A DNA stretch of 64,000 bases, taken from contig NC_079424.1 of the NCBI RefSeq assembly GCF_026213295.1, positions 21,311,185-21,375,184 of the forward strand, in the 5' to 3' direction. The notes beneath the pieces were generated by a model. The model was not told the origin of the DNA. It did no database searches and was given only the letters and a program-made list of their open reading frames with translations. This document shows, piece after piece, positions 12,387-44,868 of this stretch. The stretch comes from Gadus chalcogrammus (lineage: Eukaryota; Chordata; Actinopteri; Gadiformes; Gadidae). A program made the translations under genes and the position numbers. The stretch's first letter is position 1, and each line of letters opens with the position of its first letter.

Positions 12387-13555
12387 CCCTAGATGCCACT
12401 GGAGGAACTGCAAGACATTCTTACCTTAATCTACAGCTTCACAGCAGGTGTTCATGGCTACACAGCTTATTTGATTCTGAACAAACAGTTAGTCAGTATC
12501 AGTAGGGCAGTGGCCCCAATGTGACTGTTGCATCCTGGAGTGCAACAAGCTGAATCAAGCATTCTGAACTCACCCCCTATGGCTGAACCAAAGGATATAG
12601 TCTAAGCTTCCCTGAGCTCAGGACCCTTTACTGTATTTTACCCAAAACAAAAGCACCATTCTGATAGTGGATTACATGATCATGCTCAATCCAATAGTGG
12701 ATCACATGATCATGCTGCCTGCGGCTCTTGCTATGCAATCTTTCTTTTGGGGACTACCTAAGAGTTCACAAATAATAAATGATGAACCGTAAAGGCATGT
12801 AAATGCCTTTGTGTACCATCTTTACATTATTCAGTGTATGGACTCTCACTGGAAAAGGGAGTACACCTCCCATTACATCTCCCAGTAGGGGGTACGTGGT
12901 TATTATGAACCAATGTCCTTGACATATTGAGTGCAGGGGAACACCAAACAATGTATAAATAAATTCATAGTATTCACCTTAACGCACAGCAACATTAATA
13001 AATACATAGTATTCACCCTAGCACACACACAGCAAGATGAATAAATACATAGTATTCACTCTAACACACATAGCAACACCATGAGCGTTATGTGATGAAT
13101 GTGTATGGAGGTGTAAACACACACAGCCACCACACACAAGCAGAAACATTGGTCATGGGTATGGGTGGGAGTTGGACCTCCACAGAACGGCCACTTGTTC
13201 TGAACAGCTTGGTTGTGGAACAGCTTTCGGGCGCTGGTGGCCCAAACCTTTGACCTGTGAGCACCTAGGGGGGCCGAGATGCCACACTGGGGAGGGGGTA
13301 TGAAAGAGGAAGTCAAGAGCTGCTAGTATCAATACGTGTGTGTCCCCACTTATTGACTGTCCAGCCTTTGGCCTGCTTTGCACTAGCTAATTTAGCGTGT
13401 GTCTGTGTTTTTGAGTGTGTTGGGGTGTGTTTGTGTTTGTGTGTGTGTGTGTTGTGTAACGTGTAATGTGTGTGTGGGAGAAAGAACCCTCAACAAATGC
13501 TTGTGCTGGAGAACCAAATGAGTGTGTAGGAGTGTGCAGCTGTTTACTTCATCAT
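12387..13555. other. noncoding stretch with short duplications
   Basis: Contains a duplicated tggat(t/c)acatgatcatgct motif (12661-12717). Three ~48-base copies of an aataaatacatagtattcac unit follow (about 12955-13085), then a GT-rich tract at 13395-13475. No gene recognised. Confidence 0.6.
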
Positions 13556-13767
13556 CCTGCTCCATCGATGAAAATGCTGACAAGAAATCCCAAAAAGAGG
13601 CCCCTGTAAATATACCCTTGAAATATATATATATATAGATACGTATTTAAAGATAAATATATACATATATATACATCTTTAGAGATGTATTTTTTCATAT
13701 ATATTTCAAAGGTATATTTACAGGGGCGACTTTGATTTCTTGTCAGCATTTTCAACAATGGAGCAGG
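13556..13767. mobile_element. 212-bp near-perfect palindrome (hairpin MITE)
   Basis: Left arm cctgctccatcgatgaaaat...aagaaatc...cccctgtaaatata pairs with right arm tatatttacagggg...gatttcttgtcagcatttt...ggagcagg. The centre is an AT-rich tract near 13662. The whole element is two inverted arms, typical of foldback MITEs. Confidence 0.85.
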
Positions 13768-14155
13768 CTTAGCATCAGGATCGATTTCTGTCGGTTAAAG
13801 TCAAGAGGCCATAGCATTAAATATTGAGATGCATCCATATTGTCACAAATGTCACCTCTACCTCCAGGATGATGCCGCTGTCCCTGTCCATCTGAAATGG
13901 CTGCAGTACTGATTCTCGTTCATCTGCCTTCACAATAGCTCAGCTGATTGTGCGCCTGCATTTGCAGCTCTAGAGAATTTAAATAATGGCAGACATGAAT
14001 CTGTGTAGTGGGTTAGAACAACAATGGTTGATTCATCAAAGATCCCCACACAACATATCATTGAACCTGCCTGTGTAAGGGATATGTTTGTAAAACAACC
14101 AATTAATACATCATTAGAGAAGGGACAATTGAAGGTCCAAATCACTTCTCCCATT

Positions 14156-14240
14156 CAGCAGAGAAGCACTATAAAGCCAGTTGTAATCAGGTGTTGGACA
14201 GAGAAGCACGATTAAGCCAGTTGTAAACAGGTGTTGGACA
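14156..14240 (+). repeat. two-copy direct repeat
   Basis: agagaagcac(t/g)at(a/t)aa(a/g)ccagttgtaa followed by caggtgttggacag occurs twice in tandem, about 41 bases apart. Confidence 0.8.
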
Positions 14241-14444
14241 GGTGAGGATTGGTAGGAATTGGAAGGAATGAAAAACTAAGACAAAACACATTTAAAACAC
14301 AATGTCTTTTCTTGACTTTCTTGAGTTTCTCACATTTCCTTTAAACTAATATTTTGTTACACATTCCTTTGGACAAAAAAGTTCTCACAGATCAACTGCC
14401 CGTTGTGAGATATTTTTGCAGTTAGTGTGTCAGATGTCTTAATG

Positions 14445-15037
14445 CGGCGACACACCGCGCAGAAAATCGGCGTCGGTGAGTCTTTTACCATTCTGATTGG
14501 TTGAGGGCTAGCAGCTTGACCAGCGAATCAGTGAAGCCTGGAAGTGAGGATGGTACACATACCAGATAAACATAAACTATAAATGTCTAACTATAAAACG
14601 ATAAATAAAAATAAATATAAAACTATGAAACGATAAACTAAATTCGGATAAGTTCTTTGGCCTGCTCGCAGTTGTAATCATAGCTTCACCCACTTAGTGC
14701 ATCTAACTTTTCTCCTTATATTTCGCCTACGACTTTCTTCTTCCAAAAGAAAAAGCTTGAGAGCTGTCAAGGCCAGTATCTTCGTATCAACATCATCCAT
14801 AATTTGATAAACGTGACTTGTAATGGCAGCGTGACCTGTTTTTTTTTGGACCACAATACAGATTAGCGCCGCCTGTTGTTTTGGAGACATTACATCTCAC
14901 GCAAGCACAGAACGTACGGCGTTGGCTGTAATCGCGTAGGTGTGACCTTTCCTCGATTTGGGTTGATTGAGTCGGCCAGATTAATAGCCCGACATATTTA
15001 CCGACGAGAAACGGGCCGTCAGCCCGGTGTGTCGCCG
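14445..15037. mobile_element. Harbinger-like DNA element
   Basis: Bounded by 13-base inverted termini: cggcgacacaccg at 14445-14457 and cggtgtgtcgccg at 15025-15037. The interior carries a minus-strand scrap resembling a PIF/Harbinger transposase N-terminus. No clear target duplication was seen. Confidence 0.6.
14678..14890 (-). pseudogene. possible Harbinger transposase N-terminal fragment
   Basis: A 70-codon minus-strand frame ends LFLLEEESRRRNIRRKVRC. This resembles the acidic-then-arginine-rich lead of PIF/Harbinger transposases, but no DDE residues are present. It may be chance. Confidence 0.4.
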
Positions 15038-16056
15038 TCTTTAGAGCCACGAGGATACATCATTGAGTTTCACATTGATCTCGCTTGGAGGAAACGTCCA
15101 TGGATTTAGACTAATGTTGGTGTGTGTGACTGCAGTTTTATATTCCTCTGATGTGACATGACATGCCCAACCAATCAGAAGTGTGGTCGTTGTACAGAGG
15201 TCTTCCTCAACTCCACAGGCTGCTTGTGATGCTCTAATGACCACGGTGTGCAGTGTTCCAAAGGTTTGTTACTCAATCTCTACTTTTCCATCCCTCTGCA
15301 CCCTTGAGCAAGGTGTCTAACCTTTTATCAATGACCTGCCTCTTTCTTCAAAATTTCTTTGGATGAAAGCACCAAGCAGAACAAGCAAATAAACCTGTGC
15401 TGTTATATAAAACAGCTTATGTAAAACTATTCATACATTGTACTATACATCACACCTTAACTTTCCTTCTTGACCTCCACTGCAGAGTTGAAGAAGATCT
15501 TCATCTTTAATCGTCTGTGGTTACCTCTAACTTTGACCTCCTGCCTTGGTGGGACTTGGGACCAACATGTCCCTTTGTCCACTCCTCCGGGGCCCCTCAG
15601 GGTCTCAGGAGCCCCCCTACCAGTAACTCCTCAGTAGTTACTGAATAACTCACTTAGGGCCCCAGTTAGGGCCCCAGTCGTTCATCATTCATTGCTCAGT
15701 AACGAATACAGTAGTCCCCTGGTCTGTTTACAACTCCTCAGTAGTTACTGAATAACTGTCACTTAGGGCCCCAACAACAAGGGCCCTACCCTTGTTGTTC
15801 ATCATTCATAACGAATACACTAGATAGGGCCCCAAACTACCTGGGACCCTACTGGTAAACAGATTAGTCCCCTAGTTTGTTTACCAGTAACTCCTCAGTA
15901 GTTAGGGGCACCTCCATGCACTTTTCTCGCTGGGCTACTCATTTTCGAGGTTTGCAACACTTGTGAAATTGCATTAATGAAACGTTGATTTCATAGCAGG
16001 TTCACGCAAGCTAACTGTAAATTAGGCCTAAGTGTGGCTGCACTCCCCTTTCAATA
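15038..16056. other. noncoding stretch with a scrambled local repeat
   Basis: From about 15615 to 15910 the phrases aactcctcagtagtta(ctgaataact) and agggcccca recur three times in shuffled order with ttcatcattcat between them. This looks like nested duplication of one unit. The rest is unremarkable. Confidence 0.6.
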
Positions 16057-16064
16057 TTACCCAG

Positions 16065-16797
16065 TAGGGGTGTGACGAGATCTCGTACCACGAGATCTCG
16101 CGAGATTAAACTCGACGATATTACCCGTCGCGTTAAAAGTCTGTCTCGCGAGATTTCTGAGCTATCCAAACTTCTATTTGTGGCCCGTAGGGGCAGTAAT
16201 GCGCCTTTGCTACATCTAGCCTGCCAGAACCTTACGAAGGAGAAGGAAAAGAAGAAGAGGAGGAGAAGGAGGGGAAGCAGGGGAAGCAGCCATAGGCAGC
16301 CAGAATGACGTCGGAAAATACCCGTATTACCGTCGAAGATGCCCCCGCCACTTTTAAATGATTTGTTTGGCAGCATTTTGGGTACCCGGCGGAAATTATG
16401 AATGGCAGTAGAGTGACAAGACACGGACAATACCAAGTTGTCAGTGACATACTTGGTCAGACTCTGTTTGCACTATTTGCACTCTGTATTGATGGAGTAG
16501 AACTTTGATTTGGTTTTGCACATAATATTGTTTGCACTTGAAAAAAATGAGAATTATTTAATTTAATTTATTTTACTTTTATAAATTTTAGTTTTAGTTC
16601 GAATTCATGAATGTTAAGAGTTATAATAAAACATTTCAAAATGCATGTGTAACTCTGTTAAATAAAAGTCTGTTGGTCCAGTCATATATTTTGTCATTGT
16701 AGTTTTCTTAAAATCTCGTCTCGTCTCGTCTCGTTCTCGTGAACCGAATATCGTGTCTTGTCTCGTCTCGTGAGCTGAGTGTATCGTCACACCCCTA
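16065..16797. mobile_element. hAT-type DNA transposon with BED-finger remnant
   Basis: Identical 14-base termini (taggggtgtgacga and its inverse) are flanked by a perfect 8-base target duplication, ttacccag, at 16057-16064 and 16798-16805. Inside, near 16357-16440, the plus strand reads FVWQHFGYPAE after an in-frame stop, recalling the start of a ZBED BED finger. Repeated ctcgtctcgtctcgt text lies near the right end. The element is non-autonomous. Confidence 0.9.
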
Positions 16798-16805
16798 TTA
16801 CCCAG

Positions 16806-17598
16806 ACATACCCTTGTATGAATTTCCACATCGAACTGTATCATAAAGTTAAGATATGCCCCTTTTACTGTGAGGAACCACCCCAAGGCGGAGGACAGAA
16901 ACCAAACTGAAAAGCCATCATTTCACACCACATGCTTCAACAGGATCCAGTTCCACACAGAGACGAGACAGGCGTAGGATTAGCAACTGGATGAAGGATT
17001 CAATATCCCCCTTGAGAGCAATTAGCATGTGGGAAATTGAATTGTGATCAGCCCCTGGGATGATTGAAGATGGGTGACGTGTGTTCATAAGTTCAAGCAA
17101 TGACAAGCCCCTGCAATCCATCTCGTCTCTTTCTTAATCACCTCCGCTGAGGGGGTTTCCCAGGATGGGAAGCCCTGTCGCCTGGGGGCCAGAGGAGAAT
17201 TTAATGATGGAGTAATGAGCTGTAATGGGAGAGGTGGCGAAACACCATCCGTATCTGTACAGACGTACGCTAGGCATGTGCTTGCATCTGTTTGGTTCTT
17301 TGGTCCATGTTTTTAGTTTGATCTCGTGATATGTCGAACGTTTCTTTTGAAAATGCAAAGGTGAGCTCCCAGAATTAGCGCATCTGGTGTGTTTCTACCT
17401 CAGCTGCATCATCAGCAGGACATTAGTTCAAGATGTATTGTCCTCTCTTTCCCCAACCGCTCCTGATTTGATTTGATTACGCTGTTTTTGTAAAAAAGAT
17501 TTTATGCAATGATTACACTTGTGGTGAACACATCTTAACTCTCCACTCCATTGCTTCCCTCGCTCTGTTTTCCACTCTCTACTCCCTTTATCTCTCAG
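16806..17598. other. presumed cpne9 intron sequence
   Basis: Nothing recognised apart from the 3' splice site (tctctcag) that ends it at 17598. The preceding cpne9 coding exons were looked for and not found upstream in the window. Confidence 0.5.
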
Positions 17599-38528
<20,930 letters not shown>

Positions 38529-38545
38529 AATACACCTGTGGATGA

Positions 38546-38559
38546 TCGTGTGTGTGTGT

Positions 38560-38632
<73 letters not shown>
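38546..38632. repeat. (GT)n microsatellite in presumed 3' UTR
   Basis: GT run starting about 20 bases after the cpne9 stop codon, with interrupted GT to 38860. Confidence 0.95.
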
Positions 38633-38633
<1 letters not shown>

Positions 38634-40342
38634 ATGCTTGTGTGTGGGTGTGTGTGCGCATGAGATAGTGTCTGTGTGCGTTTGTGCTTGTGTGGGTGTG
38701 TGTGCCTGAGATAGTGTCTGTGTGCGTCTTTGTGAGTGTGAGTGTGTGTTTGTGTGTATGTGTGGGTCTGTGTGTGTGCGCATGAGATACTGTGTGTCTG
38801 TGTGTGTGTTTGAGTGTTTGTGCATGCGTTAATACATGTGTGTGTGTGAGTGCGTCAGTATGTGTGTGTCTGAACTTCCGTCTTTAGGGGTTAAGAATAT
38901 TTGCCTGGGTGGAGAATTAAGTCCCTGAAGAGTGGAGGTAAACATGGAGAATCAAACACGGTCTGGTGGGCAATTTCTTCTATTGAGCTCTTTCTAGAAC
39001 ACTTGGTCGGGCCGGAGCTCCCTTGGACTTTGGACTGAACAGCCAGGATCCCTTTGGCACGACCATTGCTAAAGGGCCACTGTGGTGCCAAACGTTTGTT
39101 CGCAAACATGAATTAGTAAAATACTTTTAAGGAAGATGGATGAAAACTGGCGTTTTCCCCCGTTGCAATGGTCAGCATGATTGACAGGCTGATCAGAAGA
39201 CAGAACCAGGGTAGGGGCGACAGCTGACCCTACTAAACAATGACCTCAAGTGGTGCATGAAGCAGAGTGGGTTGTCTTTCTCCACCGGTCAAAAGCAAAG
39301 AGTTCCCACGCTGTCGGCCCCTCTCTGGTGTGTTGGTGGTGGTGAGCTTCATGTTTGTACATTCTGTTGAGGTAGCAGGGATGCGATTTGTCTAAAACAT
39401 ATTGGGAGACTTCATAGGGCGGGGTGATTCGATTTTTCCTCAGGGACCGATTTGAAGACATCCACACATTGCTCATAGGAAAAGGACCTAAATGTGAAAA
39501 TGCGGAACGAAAACGTTGCCCTAGATCTGCCAGTCTACGCTGTAAATGAACGTGTTCACTTGGTCTTTCATGTAATTGGGCTCTTTTTCAACTCTCAAAC
39601 TGCCACTGTACAGAATCCTCACAAAGACTGGCTCTATATATAACAAGTTATTTTTCAAAAAATGTCCTTTCCAGTTTTCTCCAAACTGTTTATGTATGCA
39701 CCATTTTGGTATTTGTTTTAACTTCTTTGTGAAGCCGCTCATGGCGGTGTGTTTCTCTCCAAGTCGCTAGCTAAAGATAGTTTAGTCTGAGCCGGTTTAG
39801 AATCTGAATGGCTGGTCAATGCACAACTCAGCGACCAGACACACTTAGCACAGCATGTAGCAGAGGAAGTGTGGTCAAGCTCCCTGTCCCACAGAGAACC
39901 AGGTAGATGTTATTGTGTTGGTCAATCTGTTCGGATGAAGGTGCAAACAAAGTCCCCCCACATTGTTTTGCATAGTTTTCCCCACTTGCCCCAGATATTT
40001 TGACATAGTGATTTGAGTTTAGTTGTTAACTCTGAACAGTCATGTGACGCAACCATAGATACTAGTTGATACGTTCATGAGGCATGACTGCATTTATGTT
40101 GCATTTGTGCGCCTTTGATTTCTCCAGAGCTGATGTAAACGGCCGTATCCTGAACATGGGTTTGTTGTTTTGTCTTATTTTTTACTCAACTGCTTCTACT
40201 TGTTTTCTTTCCCTCTCTCCTCTTGGATTTCCAATGACACAGGCCTGTGGAAAGACAGAAATCTACAAATGACTGCAGAGTTAGTATTAACAATATTTAC
40301 AGAGTAAAACAAAGGGGTGGAGAGAACCCCATCATTTATGCA

Positions 40343-40771
40343 TTAAAGCGGCAGTGTGTAGACTTCATTTACTTTGCAGAAATTAAATACAATATAATAA
40401 AGTATGTTTTAAGTATAATAATAATCAAGGCCCTAATAATCCAAATGTTCAAAGTGTATAATAATCCAAATTGTTTTGTTTGCGTTACCTAGAAATGAGC
40501 CCTTTGTACCTACATGGGGGTACAGTAACCCAGAGCGGACAAACAGCTCCAGAGACCGTTTTAAATTGTAATCGCTATCTTACTTGTTAGCGATGACCTA
40601 AAGTTTTAGAGACTAAATAACTCAATACAATTTATAAATGGATCACTGTCACTAGAGATCATTTTGGAACTATCTACTGGCACCTTACCGGGCAGGCCAC
40701 CATAGTACCTCCGACTGGTTTAAAGGGAGGGGGTCTGAGATGCCAATAGATCCTACACACTGCCCCTTTAA
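40343..40771. mobile_element. MITE with TTAAAG(C/G)GGCAGTGTGTAG termini
   Basis: The left end ttaaagcggcagtgtgtag and the right end ctacacactgcccctttaa are inverse with one mismatch over 19 bases. No transposase; no clear target duplication. Confidence 0.78.
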
Positions 40772-41749
40772 CGCTCACATTGAAACTGCCAACTTGCGTT
40801 AAGGTGAAGATTATTTTTTTTTATTGTTCTTGGAAGGTAGGGTCAGTGTGTATGGTATCAGAAAGGACTTGGACATGTGGCCTTATTTCCGTCATAAACC
40901 CAAAAGTGTGTGCACGAAGGTATTCTATTTTTATATGACCACTCAATGCAAGGATATTCTTGTAATGTTGCATGCTTAGCTGCTGGCCCTGCTGCTGGAG
41001 GGTTTGTTTATAAAGACATATATCTAATCCTACTAGAAAACACTTTGACATTCCTAAATGTTCTTGCTCTGTGAGGGTCTGCGTCTTTCTTTCTAATGAG
41101 GCAGTCTTCTAAAAGTTCTTTAGTTACATCTGAATGACAGCAGACTACATTATTATCTCCCACCGGTAGGAGCTGTAGAGATGGTAGCTTCTCAAGTCTT
41201 TAATCCTGTGTTTCCACAGATTTTCCCACCATGGCCCATGCATGAATACGTTGTGTGGTCAGAACGTCGTCCTCAGCCACACCACATGTTAAGATCTCTT
41301 TGGATGAAGCATGTTGTGCTTTGTATACATCTGGTATATAAGGTAAAAACCGTCAAGACCAATAATATAATGCTGCGGATCACTTTTCCATCCTAGTGCG
41401 GTATATGTGAAAACTTTCAAGTAGAAATGTGCAATTGTAAATACATTTCACTGGACAATAAGTATTTTGTGAATAGTCTTCCTAGTTTTTTCCCCAATGG
41501 TAACTCCTAACATGTGTTATTTTAGTCTCCATTAGCGACAGCTATGGATGGATTTGTATGTACTACAACAATTGCTTAGGAATCAAATAAATATGTGAAA
41601 AGTGTGAACAGAGGTTACTGTGTTGTTAATCACTGAATTGTCTTTAAACTCAATAAATCACAATCCATTGGATATGTTTGACACTACACATAAAATCAAA
41701 TAATGAATACAAATGGAAATGTTAGTCTATGTGCATTTCATAATACACA

Positions 41750-41866
<117 letters not shown>

Positions 41867-42084
41867 TTCGGTAGTGGGGTCAACGGGACTTTTTTTTGCC
41901 TTTTTATTTTTGGATTTAAATACAATACTCCCATCCTGTGGCAACGTACAGAACTGCAACAATATTATCCTGCTGAAAACTGGAGTCTTTATATCTTGCC
42001 TTTGTATGCTCTGACATCAGAGCATTTACAGGGAATTATTTCATTGTCTATTCATTAATTAATTCCTTGTCAACTTATACAAAA

Positions 42085-42793
42085 TGGCGAAGTTTCGCCC
42101 CTGCCGCTAGAGTCTATGGTAGAGCCCATGGGACCTATGAGATCGAAAAATATGAATGGGTTTCAATGGAGAGAAAGTAATTATCTTCTGGTCCCAGTCT
42201 TTATATACCCCGGATTACACATATTCTGTTTGTGGATTTAAATGATATTTTTTTATTTCAAGAGTTTGACCGTTTATTGTGCAATTGTTCAGTAAAAGGC
42301 TGTAGAGAAAGATCAATGAGAAAGACTACACGTCTCGTATGTGACGTCATGCTCCCTGCGACTGGCGTGGACAAGACCGACAATCTCCCCATCGGCATGA
42401 CTGAAACTCTCAACATCCCCCGACTTATAATGGTTTCCTCTCTTTCGATGCTGTTATCCTCCCCTTGGAAAAAGCGGCAAAGTGGAGCAGAGAGATCGTC
42501 ATGTCTGTACCTGAGTGGTGGTGGTGACGTATATTTCGCCTCGAAAGCAGCAAGGGGCTGTAGTTCGCAAAGCGTCCTCACACAAAACCTAACATTATCA
42601 AACTTCTTCGAACATTTTTTTTGTTTTCTTTGCATAAAAAATTATAATTTAAATCCAAAAACAACATATGTGTAATCCAGGGCATATAAAGACTGGGACC
42701 AGAAAATAATTACTTTCTCTCCATTGAAACCCATACATATTTTTCGATCTCATAGGTCCCATGGGCTCTACCGGAAGGGGCGCGACTTCGCCA
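42085..42793. mobile_element. long inverted-repeat element at the zxdc promoter
   Basis: The arms, about 42085-42245 and 42636-42793, are reverse complements with few differences. Left: tggcgaagtttcgcccc, gcccatgggacctatgag, ggtcccagtctttatata. Right: tatataaagactgggacc-like text, ctcataggtcccatgggc, cgacttcgcca. The core has no recognisable protein. It ends about 158 bases before the zxdc start codon. Confidence 0.85.
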
Positions 42794-42950
42794 CTATACC
42801 CAAAATCTACGTAAATCCACTATACAGAAGTCCAGTCCGTGTTTTCATTAGACTAAATGAGGTCGGAAGGGGCTGTCGGTAAAGTACGGAGTGGACTTCC
42901 GGGTCCGCGCAGGGCGGGCCTTCGTGTGCCGCTGCTACAGGGATACCAAG

Positions 42951-44868
42951 ATGGAAATACAGGGGCTTTCTGGTGCCCCGAACATCCACTCTCAACATGG
43001 CGCCCCACGCACCTCGTCTCTGTCGCAGCTTATATCGAACACACACACCATTTTACGCTCTTTGTCGAAGGAAAACGGGTCTGATGGACTTGCGGACCCG
43101 GACCAGTCCCACCAGGACAGCCCCAGCAGCAGGCCGGGGACTCCTCCGCTTCGCCCACTGGCGGAACATGGCAGCGTGGCCCGCTTTTCGGTCGGAAAAC
43201 AGCGACCGAACGGCGAGGATCCTCCTCAGAGCGACGCTACGGTCACCGATACCGTACTGAACGTGAAAGAGACGGACTTACTGTCGCAAAAACACGTAAG
43301 AAGCGTCTGGAAACACGACGTGGAAGGCGGGGATGTAGCGATACAAATGGCGTTTCCCTTTTTTGAAGGGGAAGAGGAGCAACGGCCCCGGGGGGGAGAG
43401 GAGCATCGGCTCCGGGGGGGAGAGATGCCCTCCCAGCTGCTCCAGTCTGCGGGTTCACGGCAGCAGCGTGCAGGCGTCTCCGCCCTGCAGCGGACTGCCC
43501 CTGGGAGCCTCGACGCGTCTCTCCCTCACCGAGCCACTGAGGAGCCCCGTGTTGTGTTCAGTTTGGTTCAGGAAGAGGGACGACTCGGGAGGCATGAGTT
43601 ATTTCCAACGGACGAAGCGATCAACGGTAAAGAGTGTTCAACAATGAATCCATATCATTCTACGGATGTGGAGACGACTAATGTTCTATACCCAAACGAT
43701 CATTTCCATTATGTCCACGGTAAGGCCTGTATGAAAGCCGAGTGTGTTGATAGCCTATTCAATGCTCTAACTGCAGATGGCAAAGCCACCGCTTTCCGGC
43801 AGTCCGACCAGGTGGGCCCGGAGAGGGAGGAGGTCAAGGTGGGGCCTGAGAGGATAGATGGAAAGCTGCTGGGGCCGTTGATTTCAGAAAACCTGGTGGT
43901 TATGAACACCAGTGAGAACATGGACACTTCAGACTTTATTTCCGACCCATCAGGTCTTGAGGAGAATAACAGTGCAGACACTGCATCCACAAGCTGCCCT
44001 GCAAACGAAACCTTCTCGGGAACTATCATGATCAATAACCAAAGCATCATAGTGACGATTGAAAACGGAATACTAACACTGGCCGCTCCCCCAGAGGGTT
44101 ATGTCCACACAGATGATGACATGGTCAGTTTGAAGGAACATTTAGGCATGAAGGACCACGAGGACATCGTTCTCCTCAACTATGACAGCGGCACGAAATC
44201 CATAGGCAAGATCAGCACGCTGGCTGTGGCTTCCTCCAGTCAACACGAGCCCCGGGCAGGTCTGCCTGGTGCTGACTCAGAGTTGGCCCTGGTGGATGAC
44301 TGTCCGTTGACCGAGTCCTCCTTGGACTCCTGTCCAATTATAAAACAGGAAGTAGGCACGTTATGTGCCATAACAGAGAGTGATCTTGTCACCCCCTGCT
44401 CGAAAAACGCAAGTACCCTAGACTGTGACAGTAATCATGAGCTTCAGTCCGTGCACTTCATCAGGTCTAAGAAGGAAACCACCATATCTTTTGGCTGTAC
44501 CCAACCCGGCTGCCCCAGCATCTTTGACACCCGGCAGAAACTAAAGATCCACCTTCTGAACCACGCAGAGGACCCTCGGCCATACCGCTGCACGGTGGAG
44601 GGGTGCGGCTGGGCCTTCACCACCTCCTACAAACTGAAGCGCCACCTCCAGTCCCACGACAAGCAGCGGCCCCACACCTGCCAGTTCGAGGGCTGTGGGC
44701 GACGCTTCACCACTGTGTACAACCTGAAGGCGCACCTCAAGGTGCACGCCCAGCAGAACGCCTTCGCCTGCCAGGTGTGCAGTGAGTGCTTCCGCAGCGC
44801 CACGCGCCTCACCAACCACCAGAGGGCCCACTTTGAGCCCCAGAGGCCCCACAAGTGTGACTTCCCAG
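42951..44868 (+). CDS. zxdc: zxdc exon 1 (N-terminus and fingers 1-4)
   Basis: A 1918-base exon. Divergent acidic and Ser-rich N-terminus, then fingers 1-4 and the start of finger 5 (HKCDFPG). Donor cag|gtaacg. Reading on into the intron stays open, so a longer open frame exists, but it shifts out of the finger frame. Confidence 0.93.

Larger units (their letters stand above)
38529..41700 (+). other. probable cpne9 3' UTR and downstream DNA
   Basis: Starts with a GT microsatellite and mixed GT text (38545-38860), then AT-rich sequence. Candidate AATAAA signals lie at 41586-41591 and 41652-41657. The true end of transcription is not determinable by eye. Confidence 0.35.
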
